64,000 nucleotides of DNA from Sarocladium kiliense (lineage: Eukaryota; Ascomycota; Sordariomycetes; Hypocreales; Sarocladiaceae). A program made the position numbers and the translations under genes. Below, piece after piece: positions 12,495 to 24,327 of the stretch (positions are counted from its first letter, which is position 1; every line of letters starts with the position of its first letter). The notes beneath the pieces are model-generated. The model did no database searches and had not been told where the DNA came from. It saw only the letters and a list, made by a program, of their open reading frames with translations. The stretch is taken from assembly GCA_030734395.1 (NCBI GenBank), contig JAUZTG010000016.1:682001-746000 (forward strand), read 5' to 3'.

Positions 12495-14482
12495 CTTCGC
12501 GGCTGGGCTTGTCGCCGGTTGTCTGGCGGGCGTCGTGTCTCGTCACCCTGTTGCCAGCAACGGGGAAGTCGACTGACGGCCTGGCGCGCCCACACACGAT
12601 GGCTTCCGAAGCTAGTCTCTATGATTCTGGAGAGGATCTCGCATGGTACTGATGCCGTTGTTCTCGTCGCTTGATGGTGTCGGTGTTCGTTGAAGCGAAG
12701 GTGTGAAGTCTGGGCCTAGACGAAGAGCGTGAGGGGCGAGACGGAGCCGGAATCGGAATGCTAAGTCATGTCACGCGCGTTGGAATGCTGAGGCTGGGGA
12801 TGGCGTCGATCAAGGCGTCGCAGGCTGTCGCAAAGCGCCTCGAATGATGGTAGGTGGTGCCGGAAAGGGTATTTGAATGGCGACGATGGTGGTGAAAAGC
12901 TGTGTAATTGCGCGTGGCCGTGAAGCAAATAGGCAATTAATTGGATTCAGGCGCGCACGCGCCCTCGAGGACGGTTCCACGGCGTCACCGACAAGGATGC
13001 GCGAGGATAGAGGAGCGCTAGGTGGGGGGAGTGGGCAGTTTCCGAGGATAGGCGGGGCGCGCAAACTGTTGGAGCAGAGTTGCGCGAAGGTTTGCGAACA
13101 TAGGATGAATGGCTGGAAGAGAGGCGAACGGTAGGTAACGAGACGAGACGAAAATGAAGCTGGTGAGGAGGTGCAACGAACGAGGAGATGGAGGTGGAGG
13201 CGGAGGAGAGGATCAGGGCGAAGAGGAGGGCGAGTAACACAAGCGCAGCAGCAAGGCACACGCACCCGTCAGTCAGGCACCAGACAGCGGGCCCAGGGGT
13301 CCTTTACAGCGTGTGGAGCGCTAAACAACTACTAAAGACATGTGGGTGTGAAGGAGAGGTACAGATGGGTCCTTAGATTATGTAGGAGAACAAGGTTCAC
13401 GATAAAATACCAAAGCCTCGCATTATCGAGAAAAGCCCATCTGAGCATTTCTCGACGTCTGAAGGTAAACAGCGTGGCTGGGAATGACGGCGGTCGCATG
13501 GACGACGGCCACGCTTCAAGTGGCCTCTCTCTCAGCGGCCACACCATGAGGCAGCTGGCACAGGATGGTTGGCCTTGGGTGAAGCACAAGAGCGGGAAAC
13601 CTGCTTGTGGCTGCAGAAAATGATCCACGCTCATCGCGGTGTTACTCATCCTGCCGATGCATGGGAGCGCATGAACGTGGTGAAAGAGCACTGGATGGAA
13701 GCGCAGGTCTGTTGTAGTGACGTCGATGTGCATCCTGTTGAAACGGTTGGGGTGAAACGGTGGCTCCTCCGTAAACAAAACGGGCCACCCACCACCGTCC
13801 AGAACGGCGCGTTATCTGGGTGACGTTTACAAGCTGGAGGCTGGCAGATGAATTAGTGGGGCTGCTGGGGGACTTACAGGAGCACTCACGCCTTGTGATA
13901 GCTTGTGGAAAGGATCCAGTACCTAAACAATCACCATGGCATGATATGACACTGACTGAAGCGAAGCCGCGTCAACCTCGCTGAGAAGACTCTGGAGGTC
14001 ACGGCAAGCTTCTAATTGACGCTCTTGAAAAGGCATGTTCTCACCAACGCGGATCAGACTGATACTCTCATCGGCAGCCCACGATAGCTCCCCAGATACC
14101 TTAGCTCCAGGCTTAGCACCCTTAGCGCATGCATGCGTCATCACATCCCACCCTGCTGCACCCGCTCCAGCCACTGAGCATCACAGCATTGTCAGCTTCC
14201 TCCACGGTGCGTCTCCATCTGCTATTCATCGTACTCGTACGTTCCCATCCGCAACGGCACTAACCACCTTATCGGAAGCTCCTTCATGCATCTATTGCGC
14301 CTTCATCCCGCTCCATTGCCGATGCACCTACTCTTGTGTGTGTCCGACTAATCCAATTGCTGTTCGTTCTGCGCTGCCACTCTCCTCCAACTTAAGTTTC
14401 ATTGCCTCACTGCCCCTCCTCGCCCTACGGATTGGCCCCTCCTCTTCGTCTACTGTTCTTCCTTTTCCTCCCAGGTCTTCCC
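12495..14482. other. Divergent intergenic region, about 2.0 kb
   Basis: Lies between the start codons of the coiled-coil gene (minus) and the Rieske/AIF gene (plus), so it holds both promoters and leaders. Short open frames exist on both strands (for example 13332-13778 minus and 14035-14577 plus) but none has a recognisable motif. The last 250 bp before 14483 are pyrimidine-rich, as is common upstream of fungal start codons. Confidence 0.5.
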
Positions 14483-16284
14483 ATGAACTCTTCTCGTTTC
14501 ATCTGTCGTCAACTTCTTCGTCAAAGTCGAGCTCTCAATATACAATACCAACGCACTCGTCACTTGTCTGTGACTAGCGAAGCTATGGCGGAGTACAAAC
14601 TCAAAGACGTCACCTCCCTTCAGCTTGGCCCGGGTGTCAAGCGGGAGGTCGAGGTCGAGGGCATCGAAGGCGGAAAGGTTCTGCTGCTCAATGCAGGCGG
14701 CAAAGTTCAGGCTGTCGGAGCCAAGTGCACTCATTATGGTGCACCACTCGTCAAAGGTGTTCTTACAACCAATGGCCGGTTATCATGTCCCTGGCACGGA
14801 GGTAAGCACAACCAGCGTCTTCCGGCCCTGTCGTTCAAGCACATTCTAACAAGTCCCCAACAGCTTGCTTCAACGCAAAGACTGGTGACGTCGAAGATGC
14901 ACCAGCCCTCGATTCCCTCCCCATCTTCAAAACTGTCGAGCGTGACGGAGCAGTATACATCACGGGTGACGAATCAGCCATCAAGTCCTCCAAGCGCAAG
15001 CCCAAGTTCAAGTGCAATGCTGCTGGCGGTGCCCAACAGGAAAAGGTCGTCGTCATTGGCGGCGGCTCTGGTACTATGGGAGTTGTCGAAGGGCTGCGAG
15101 AGAACGGCTACGATGGGCCCTTGACCATTATTTCCAAGGAGGGATACCTGCCTATTGACCGGCCGAAGCTGAGCAAGGCTCTCATCACCGACCCAGATAA
15201 GCTTGCATGGAGAGACAAGGCTTGGTTTGAGAGCGGTGCTGTGGAGTGGGTTGATGGTGAGGTGAACGCCGTGGACTTCTCTGACAAGTCCGTCACCACA
15301 ACCAACGGAGACAAGTACGTCTACACGAAGTTAGTCCTCGCAACCGGAGGCACACCGCGCAACCTTCCTCTTCAGGGCTTCAAGGTCCTTGGCAACATTT
15401 TCACTCTTCGTTCTGTCCACGACACGAAGAAGATCGTCGAGGCAATCGGAGACAAGGGGAAGAAAATCGTGATTGTCGGGTCATCCTTTATCGGCATGGA
15501 AGTTGCCGCAGCCACAAGCGCTGATAATGATGTTACCGTGATTGGCATGGAGAAGGTCCCCTTGGAGCGTGTCCTTGGCGACGAGGTCGGTGCCGGTATC
15601 CAGAAAATCATCGAGGGCAAGGGCGTCAAGTTCCACATGAACGCTGGAGTTGACAAGGCTGAGCCTTCGGGATCTGACCCATCGAAGGTTGGCGCTGTGT
15701 ATCTCAAGGACGGCACGAAGCTTGAGGCAGACCTCGTCATCCTTGGCGTGGGTGTCTCACCTGCAACAGAGTACCTTCGCGACAACAAGATCATTCGCCT
15801 CGAAGATGATGGCTCCCTCAAGACTGATGAGAACTTCCTCGTCACCGGCGTGCGCGATGTCTATGCCATCGGCGATATCGCAAGCTTCCCTTACCATGCA
15901 CCTGGAGGTGAGGGTAGAACAACGCGCATCGAGCATTGGAACGTTGCGCAAAACGCCGGCCGCACTGTCGCACGCCACATCACAAGCCCGACGGCCACAC
16001 CCCAGAAGCAGTTCATCCCTGTCTTCTGGTCCGCACTCGGATCACAAATGCGATACACAGGCAACACAGTCGGCGGGTGGGATGATGTTGTTGTGCATGG
16101 GAACCCTGCTGAGGCCAAGTTCGTTGCGTACTACACCAAGGGCGAGACTGTCCTGGCAATGGCTAGCATGGGTTGGGACCCCGCCATGGTGCAGAGCATG
16201 GAGTTGATGAGACTGGATAAGATGCCTGGCAAGTCGCAGCTACAAGGCGGGCTGGATGTGACGACTATGGGCCCCCCAGAGTAA
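14483..16284 (+). CDS. Rieske/AIFM3-like flavoprotein oxidoreductase, 579 aa, 2 exons
   Basis: Exons are 14483-14801 and 14864-16284; the 62-nt intron (gtaagc...caacag) falls within a Gly codon just after the Rieske box. The N-terminus (MNSSRFICRQLLRQSRALN) is basic, without acidic residues, and resembles a mitochondrial presequence. A second ATG at residue 35 would give a shorter, untargeted form. The Rieske [2Fe-2S] domain shows ligands C82 and H84 (KCTHYGAPL) and C102 and H105 (CPWHG). After it comes a two-dinucleotide-binding-domain pyridine nucleotide-disulphide reductase fold: VVVIGGGSGT for FAD, LATGGTPR, a second GXSXXG site in IVIVGSSFIGME for NAD(P)H, and YAIGDIASFP. This order matches apoptosis-inducing factor 3 (AIFL). 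The electron acceptor is not evident from the sequence. Confidence 0.9.
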
Positions 16285-16553
16285 ACGACATATGACAAGC
16301 GTTGGGATTCTTTTGGGCATATACGTAATAATAATGCCCTTTTGTTGAATTAATCTTACGAGAGAAACTTTGCCAGCTGTGGTCACTTTATCAACATCGT
16401 GATTGTGGAAATGGCATTCGACTGAAAGGGTCTTGTCTTGATCAACATCATCGTGGGTATAGCACCGCGGTAGTTTTCCTCCCTGGAACCTCCTGCATAC
16501 AGTTTCCCGATACTCAGAATCAAATGTCAGGCTGTCTCCCTACGCAATGGCCA

Positions 16554-18692
16554 TTACACAGCATACAGCTCCATCCTATCACCCTCACTTCCAGAGCCTC
16601 TCAACTCGTACATCCCACTCCTCCCTTCCGAGTCACCCACAACCAGCAACTTTGCATCAACAGAGAACGACAACTCAGTCACCCTCCCCAGTTGCTCCAG
16701 CTGCTCAAACCCTTGTCTTCTCATTGCACTTGCCGCCTCGCCCGCCTCCCTATCTGGCCAGCTCCACACCTCGGATCCCGTGCTCAAATCCAAAATGGTG
16801 AGATTTCCACGTGCGGATAGACCGCCGCTCACATCACAGTATGCAACGTAGCGGCAGTCCGGAGAGACACAGGCAGTAGGTGTGTTGGGGATGCGGTAGA
16901 TCCGGGTAGCGTTCGCGCTGAGATCCCAGACTAGGACGATCTTGTGCGGGACGGGCACAGAAACGAGGTTGTAGCCGTCGCCGCGGCGGTTGAGAACGGT
17001 ACGGAATGTGGCGGGGATCCAGATGGAAGCGACGGTGCTACCGTAGGTGGCCAGATCAGAGGGGATGGCTGTCTCGAGCTCGGGGTGATTCGACGGGCGG
17101 TTGAGGCGCCACGGGGTATGAGACTCGGACGAGGAGTCGCCAATCTCCCAGGCTGCGAGGATGACTTCACGGTCGGGAGGCGGATTGCCCATGCGCGGTG
17201 GACGAGGTCCTGCTGCAGCGACGAGTATAGGACTCGTAGGTGAGATCGCCAGCTCGGGGTATTGCGGTACGAATGGCAGCCCGGCCTTCCTCAACTCGAT
17301 CGTCCTCGACTTCGCAAACGGCTTCTTGCCTCTCGCTGCGCTGAACAGATCCACCGTCTCCCCTTGGTTATGGTATATCGCAATCTGACTCCACGCATTC
17401 TCTGTGAACTCGAATCTTCCTGCCGCCCATCGATCTGCGCCATCCAAGCTTTGCAGACACTTCTTGGCGGTCCAGTTCCATATTTCGACAGTGCGGCCGA
17501 ACTTGACGGCGATGGCCACTAGGCTTGAGCCTTCTGAAAGGATGGCGTGGCTGCGGATGAGGTAGTCTCTTGACCGGGACTGTGCATCGGTGTAAGAGCT
17601 GAACTTGATAGTGGCATGGACTGTGCCGTCATGGGTGGACCAGAAGCGGACGATGTTGTTGCCGTGCTTGCTGGCGAGAGTAGAGCCGTTCGAAGAAAGG
17701 TCAAGGTAGTACACAGCAGAACTGTGGTTCTTCTTCTTGCCCTTTTCTGCACCGCCGTCTAAGAGTCGTGATGGGCGGAGTGTGACACTGTTCGCTGAGC
17801 TGATGGCACTGGCTCGATCTGCTGAAGCCGAGGACCGCTGTGCATATGAGGTTCTTCGTGTCTCTGGCTCGGGCTCGGGAGGACGGGGCACTGCGCTGGG
17901 ATGTTGTCGGATGGAATGAATGCTGTTCACAGAGGCGACATCAGAGAGAGAAGCCTTGCCAGAGCTGGAGGATTGTGAGAATCGAAGGATATCGAGAGAG
18001 GTAGGGGAGCGCTCCTCGAAGGAGTCAGTTGAAGAGACGCGTTGAGAGTTACGTGTACTGGTCGGAATAGGAGGCAGGGGCTTCGTGGGAGGAGGATACT
18101 GGGCATTTGGGATAGAGCCAGTGGAGGATGCGGTAGATGGTCGTCGTTGGGATTTCGAAGCAGCTGAGGTATGAGGGCGTAGATTATCCACGGTCAAGGG
18201 TGGTCTTGACGAGTTCTTCGGTGAAGAAAGTTGCCGAGGACGATTAGTCGGGCGTTGTTGAGAGGGGTGGCTCGTTGGCTCGTCGTTAGGTTGATACATG
18301 ATGAAGAGCTCATTATCCTCAAGGCGAGGGAAAGATCTCAGTCGGTCAAGGCGAGGAGGTGGAGAATACTGGTTGGGGGAATGGTTGCCATAAGAAGGTG
18401 AAGGGGGAAGTTGAGTTGTTTGGGCACGCAGAGTGTTTGGCCGAGAAGATGAGCGACGTTGGTGGGATGGTGAAGATGGGACATGCGGATGATGTGACGA
18501 AGTGCCGACGCTACCCTTTGCCGTTGGAGGACGAGGGAAGGCTGAGTAGGAGACACTGTTGTTGAGGCGACGCAGGCCCGAGCTGTGAGTTTGTGTCAGT
18601 CATGTGCAAGGACAAAGGATGGTCATGGTGGTACAGCCATGGTTCGCAAAGACGACTTACGTGACCTGGTCAACCTCGTCGCCGGCAGCCAT
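16554..18692 (-). CDS. WD40-repeat protein with long disordered N-terminus, 686 aa, 2 exons
   Basis: Exon 1 is tiny (18692-18661, encoding MAAGDEVDQV plus two bases). Exon 2 is 18582-16554. The intron is 79 nt (gtaagt...tcacag). The longest single frame starts at 18299, but reading upstream in the same frame is open back to the acceptor at 18582, giving 105 more residues. Residues 1 to about 290 are Ser/Pro/Gln-rich and probably disordered. The rest holds degenerate WD40 blades (VYYLDLSSNGSTLASKHGNN...VRFW; VEIWNW; LVWDLSAN; LTILDLSTGSEVWSW). It is likely a beta-propeller scaffold. I do not recognise the orthologue. It is convergent with the Rieske/AIF gene, with 269 bp between stop codons. 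Confidence 0.83.
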
Positions 18693-21600
18693 GACGAGGA
18701 GAAGTTATAACTGGAATGTCACAACGGCGATCGCATGGAACGAGTCAAGCGTCCGAGCTTCTTCCTCGCTTAGGACCGAGCCGAATGCGACTAAATCGAT
18801 ACGTCGACCAAAGAGGCGCCTCAAGTGAGAGCCCGAGACTATTGCTCAGAGCAATTGAAAGAAGAAGAGGAAGAATTATCGCGGCGAAAGCTGGGGAAGA
18901 GAGACAAAGCTTGTCTTGCTCAATCCGGAGGGCGGGAGAGGCGCAAAGTATAAGATCTGGGGACGAAGGACTCAGAGAGGGCAGCCTTTCCGTCGACCCC
19001 AAGTTAGCGCATTCAATAGCGTGATGTCTTCGGAGAGATGATAGCTGGGGTAAGGAACTGGGCGGAGCTTCTCCAAGCTTTATGGGGAAGAAGGGATCGA
19101 AGAAGCAGAGATGTGAGGAAGAGGAGAATCCGGGGTGGAGATGGGGATCAGGAGCCACCAGCCACGACGAAGAAGTGTTGTCGCAGCACAGCCAAGCTGC
19201 ACCCTTGAAGGACAAGTGAGAGAGAGGCAATGCGTGAGCTGCAGGGTCCCTTTTCCGTTGGATGGAGGATGTGTCGGGGTTTCTGCACCGAACGGGAGCC
19301 CGGGTGAGATGTGAGCTTTGGTGGTGTGGTGGCGTATGTGAGGGTGACAGGTTGTCTGCTTGCTTGCCTGGTACAGACAGACTTGACTGTGCCTGGTTTG
19401 CATGTGCGGATGTGCGTGTGAGTGAGAGACGAGCAAATATCTCTTCAGCGCGAGATGGATGTGTGGATCACGAACAAGCATCATAGCCAGCTACGTGTTG
19501 CTAAGTTCCCAACACCCGTCTCCTCCTCCCCCTCGTTAAGCCGTGTGACAGCCTGAACCCATTGACTGAGAACCTCATTCGTCCCGGCCGGCTCCAGACG
19601 ACAAGACAGAAAACCCGCAATATGTGGTGGTGCCAGGCGGCGATTTGCTGTATTAGTTAGTGCAAAGCGGCTGATGGCCTGTAATCCACACGTTGACAAG
19701 GATTGTTAGGACGGGGGTCCTCGTCACGAACCCAGTCATTAGGTCTTGGAGAGACAGGCTCGGTTGGTGGGGAAGAAGGCTCTTCAGGAAAGGCTGGGCG
19801 AAGGAGAAGGGCTAGGGGGGGTCAGAATGCGGGTGAGAGTGGGCAAGGGAGTGAAACGGTAGACTTGGAGGCTTGCCAAGGGGTGCAGAAGCCAGTGATG
19901 ATCTCTGGGATCCTACTGGTCTATCTGCCATTGAACGTTGTGAGGAGAAGCAGATGAGCGATAAGTTCTATCTATCTATGCTTATTGAATAGACAGGAGA
20001 GGCTTCCTTGTCTGCCTTATTAATTACATGCTGATGCGATCTGCAATGCCGACCGAGGCACAGTTCTTCCCGCAAGCCACCTTGTCACAAGCTAAACACA
20101 ATCAGCCTCAACTCAAGCATGACTTTTGCTAGTCTTGGTTATTCTTGAACAAAGCCTGAACTGAACTCGGCCCTCATGGACCGACTTCCTGAGGGGCACC
20201 AACCCCGAGCATGCAGCGTCCTAAGACATTGACTAACAGAAAAACAACACCGAAGAGCTCCGTCCGTCGCCCGCCGCTAGGAACCAAGTTGCACCATCCC
20301 ATCAAAGCAGATGATCCTGGTCCGCCACATGAGAAATGTCTGTGGGTTGCGCCAGAAGCACCAACAGAGGCCGCTAGAACGCCGCCATGGAGAGGGCATA
20401 TCCCTGCAAGCTGTCTGCCAGGAACGCAGACAATGCAACGCAACACAACGCACAGCAAAGCACGTTGGAGCCCGACCGTGTTTCTAGTCGCTGTGACACT
20501 GAACACTGACTGGTAACGCTTCCGACGCCCAGCTGTGCAACACACTGACCGTTGAGATCTGCGTGACATGCCGTCCAGCCCTGGCGAATCAAATGGCATC
20601 AAGCATGCCACCGCTATAGGTACCACTCGTCTATCATGTTCTGCCCCTGGCATGCTCGGAGCCATCAAGTCCCAAGACTCCCCTGTGCATGCTGCAGCAA
20701 TCAGTCGCTGTGTGCGGGGGATCGACGACGGGCGCACTGCACTCCAAACCATGATAGATTACTTTGCATGTGCTGGATCCTCCATGTGATGGCTTTTTTT
20801 TAGCTCCGTCTCCGTCTTCTCTCGGGCCTGAGCTGAGGTGGAGGGAGACTATTGCATTCGGCTGAGTAGAACTTGGGGAAATCAGGACACGGAGCCGACA
20901 GATGCTCAGCCTCGGCATTGATGAAGAACTCCCTATGTTACCAGAGCCATCCAAGAGCCCGCAGGAGTCTGGCTTCGGATACAGGGCCTTGTCGCTATCC
21001 GAGTTGATCCCTGCGCGACATCTTACACACCCTCAGTCCTCACACACGACCAAAACGCCTCATCTCACACAGCCTGCCGGCCTGCCAGCCTGCCAGCCTG
21101 CCAGCTATCACATCACATCCTCAAGTCTTAGATCCCGGTACACACACGCACATGCCACACGACAAATCCGTCAAGGATCTGCCTGCCCGCCCGCATGGAC
21201 CATTACCACCGTCACTATACGTAACCACCAAACGACTTTTATCGCGGGAGTTCCCGACAAGCCCAATTTGCAGCGAAGAGAGGTCTGGAGTTGGGCCCCT
21301 CTCCACGGCGCAGGGTTCGACCCAACGCCACCGCCGGGCATTGCACCGAATCTAGCGCCCGAAGTGGAAGAGCTTCGAGAAGGCTGTGGAAATTGAGCAA
21401 CTTGGATTTTGCTCGCTGGTCTGAGCTTTTTTACCTTTTTTTTCTTCTTCTTATTGCGCTTGTGGTCCGGGTGGGACTATGGGGAATGTGCTGCTAGGTA
21501 AACTAGAGGATTACTTGATAGAAACATGGAAGCAATTAATTCGTGCTTCACACAGCAACACTCACCGAAAGCATGAGACCGTATAAAATGAACTGTTCAA

Positions 21601-22202
21601 TGAAGCAGATACCTCCAAGACTCTCCAAGAGATACACAGGAAGCTGTTACAAGAGTCTGGAACGAACCAAACGCCGAAGAGACGGGGCATCTTCGGCGGG
21701 GCGTTCGCGGGGAAGAGGAGGAGAATCTGGAGACTCCAAGCTGGTCCGATGGTCTGGTTCTACGCCACCGACATGGGCCTTCGAATGAACGACGCAGTTC
21801 TGAGACAGAGGCGCCCTCTGTGTATCGGGGGCTGATATGTGATGGTTGAAATGAACGGGCAGGCCTGGATCATCTGGGTTTGCCGTTCTCCCCATTGCCT
21901 TAGGCTGCCCATGTCACACCCCCACAAGTACTCTCTAAATATGACAGCATGTTTACATGATCGAAATGTTGGAAAGACCTTTATGAACTCCTGAGACGCA
22001 TAGCTATGCCAGTACCGCGCTGACGGTATGGTGGAAAGTGATCACCTGGACATGAAGCGGGTCCTCCCGATTCATTGAGTGCTTACTCGCTACATTTTGT
22101 CAAACCATGCAAGATATGATTCCGAGGCAGTTGCTTGTTGGCACTCAAGTTTCTCCAAGCAGCTTGCATAGTGAAACGTTCATGTCCAGAACCCAGCTGT
22201 AA
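18693..22202. other. Gene-poor stretch, about 3.5 kb
   Basis: No frame has a recognisable domain. The longest (20174-20752 minus, 192 codons) has the composition of random sequence. At 21071-21104 there is a short tandem array of a CCTGCCAGC-like 9-mer. At 21415-21500 a plus-strand frame would encode a short hydrophobic segment (FYLFFLLLIALVV), preceded by possible splice sites (gt at 21229, cag ending at 21272), so a small spliced gene is conceivable but not supported. The remainder reads as intergenic DNA plus the promoter of the WD40 gene. Confidence 0.45.
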
Positions 22203-22844
22203 TTATGACCGCGCCGCTTCTTGGAACAGATACTCAACCCGTATCATAGACATGACTGCCATGATCTCAAACTCCCTTCCCAGAGTATTTCCATCTCCCA
22301 CGAACGCGAAGGTATACCTCTTCTTCACTGAGAACGACTTGAACCCAAGCACAGCGACTACATCAGCTCTCCCACCCGTCCTCCTGCTCATCTCAAACCC
22401 ATGGACTCCAACTTCTCGAATAGCCTCACCACCCTTCACATACTTCCACTCAAACACCTCCTCTGGGCCCTCGCCACCATAGCAGCCCGTGACTCGATGT
22501 AACGAGTTCCTACTCCCGTCTTCATCACCAACATCAGGCGTGAATCGCCACGCCGTAGTCCCTCGCCTCCCCGGCATGATCGTCGTTATGACAATGATCC
22601 TCTCTTCCTCTTCAACGTAGTTTGCCGAAGCCAGCTCTGGGTCCTTCTCCCTTGGGCCATTGTGAAGGACATGGCTGGGCGTGTGGCCGCTGCTGAACAG
22701 AGCTTTGGGGAATCGGACGAAATGCAGTGCTTTGCCTGAATCGCCATCGTAGAGCGTGTAGTTGAATGTGAAGCCCAATGAGTTCTTGGCAATGAGCCGG
22801 GCAGGGAAGACCGTGGGTCCGAGTGGTAACGCAGCGGATGCCAT
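22203..22844 (-). CDS. Hypothetical protein, possibly tubby-like fold, 213 aa
   Basis: Single exon, ATG at 22844, starting MASAALPLGP. No catalytic motif or signal peptide is visible. The C-terminal half alternates beta-strand-like segments: VFEWKYVKGGEAI, GVHGFEM, VVAVLGFKSFSVKKRYTFAF, and a final helix-like EFEIMAVMSMIRVEYLFQEA. That order (W-K plus charged turn, strands, basic strand, then a hydrophobic helix) resembles the small tubby/LURP-like proteins common in fungi, but the match is only by eye. The neighbours give no functional clue, because both flanks are gene-poor. Codon use and continuous length make it more likely coding than the random frames around it. Confidence 0.6.
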   Translation of the reverse strand: MASAALPLGPTVFPARLIAKNSLGFTFNYTLYDGDSGKALHFVRFPKALFSSGHTPSHVLHNGPREKDPELASANYVEEEERIIVITTIMPGRRGTTAWRFTPDVGDEDGSRNSLHRVTGCYGGEGPEEVFEWKYVKGGEAIREVGVHGFEMSRRTGGRADVVAVLGFKSFSVKKRYTFAFVGDGNTLGREFEIMAVMSMIRVEYLFQEAARS

Positions 22845-24327
22845 TGAGTGCGGGGGATGCGCGCAACCTCTGACGTCTGTGGAGAGTTGAATTGGGACTG
22901 CTGAGCGTTCAGTGGTAGAGTCTATCGCCAGTTTTCGTCGCTGTCGCTTGGCTCCATGAGGAGCTCAGATGGTGTGTTTGTTCTTCGTGTGTTCTGGGGA
23001 GACTGGCAGTACTTCATTGAGCAGACTCAAGGAACACGTAAGTCGAAAATGCTGCATTGCCGTGATGCGCCGTTTGGCCTTTGTTTGGATCAAGGAACCG
23101 GCATTCGGAATAGCTGGTGCGCCGTCACGCGCCAGGCATGCATGGCGGTTCCTGCAGGATGATCCTAGCGAGAGAGCTGGTGTACATTGAGCAACCACTG
23201 GGCTGGCAGTGGCAGTGGCACAGCCTGTGTTGCGAACATCCCAAATAATCTTGAAGATGTGAGATGTCGCGATTAAAGTCCTGCTGTTTCCCTTCTCACA
23301 GTTCCGAGCCACTTGATCTAAGTCATGCTTCCTGACTAGGGTCTTAGTGGTACCCTGAGGGAACAGTACGGGAGAGTCGATGTTGGGAACCTGTGTCTTC
23401 GAGATTGAGCAGCACGTATCATAGCAAATACCCGAGAAGGTCAAAGGGAAAAGTAAACATCGAATGTCATTGTCGATAAGGATAAGTATATGTAGTTGCT
23501 GCACCGCACCCACGTCCTCGCCGTCTCCACGTCGTGCGGGCCGACCTAGCCAGGCACCGGCTGTCAGGTTGCGATCTACTTCCTGGCGATATACACGGTT
23601 TGGGGCTTTCTCTGTCATTAGTAAGGCTTTACTGTTACAACTAAAGCATGGCAGATTCGGGGATCCCTGTCTGTGGCAGAAAACGGCTGTGTTGCATCTG
23701 AAGATGGATCGCTTGGCAATCGATCCGGTATGCGATGCACAACGCCCTAGTAATCTTGCCGTGTGCGCTTCATCTGGCAAATCACAATCCACACATCTGC
23801 CGATTGGGCAACATGCCATATTCGACAAATGGATCTTTTCCACACGTTCCAGTCCTGGACCGTGAGATGACCGTGACTTACACGGCAGCCCCTCCCCATA
23901 TCACTCCATAGCGGGGGCAGTGATGGATGCAGGACCAAACACTCCGACATCCATGACGTCGCCCGGGTTTTTCTCTCCCATCATCGTCATGGATACCGAG
24001 GCTTGTCAGCCTTTGAGGAGCAAAACGGCCGTTGATGCGATCGAGGACTGGCTCAATGAGGGTTGTCAAGTAGAGAAAGGTATGGGGTCGCCTCGCATTA
24101 TGTGCGGAGAGCGGGCAAACCGCCCCGCGGGTATTGTTAATTATGACGATGGAGTTGGGAGCTGTCTCCGAGGAGCTTTTAACGAGTCTTCTCTACTATA
24201 TCTGAAGCATTCCACCCAATCTCCTTCACGAGAACTATTCCGCCTCGTCATTTGATCCGCATACTATACCCCAAATACCAATCGACTAGGCGAACACAGA
24301 TCCAGAACAGATCCAGAACTACACAAA
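22845..24327. other. Intergenic region with an unassigned minus-strand frame
   Basis: A frame at 22965-23843 (minus, 292 codons from an ATG) is long for chance but Cys/Arg/His-rich, without repeats, motifs or splice-bounded structure, so I do not call it a gene. The right part contains the leader of the dehydrogenase gene starting at 24328. Its plus frame 23920-24255 is not in a convincing coding context. Confidence 0.35.

Noticed and set aside
20174..20752. 192-codon minus-strand frame in the gene-poor region
   Set aside because: Composition is like random translation, overlapping frames are open on both strands, and there is no motif or splice structure.
22965..23843. 292-codon minus-strand frame
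   Set aside because: Long, but Cys/His/Arg-rich random composition, no recognisable domain or repeat, and no partner exon. I left it as intergenic with a note.
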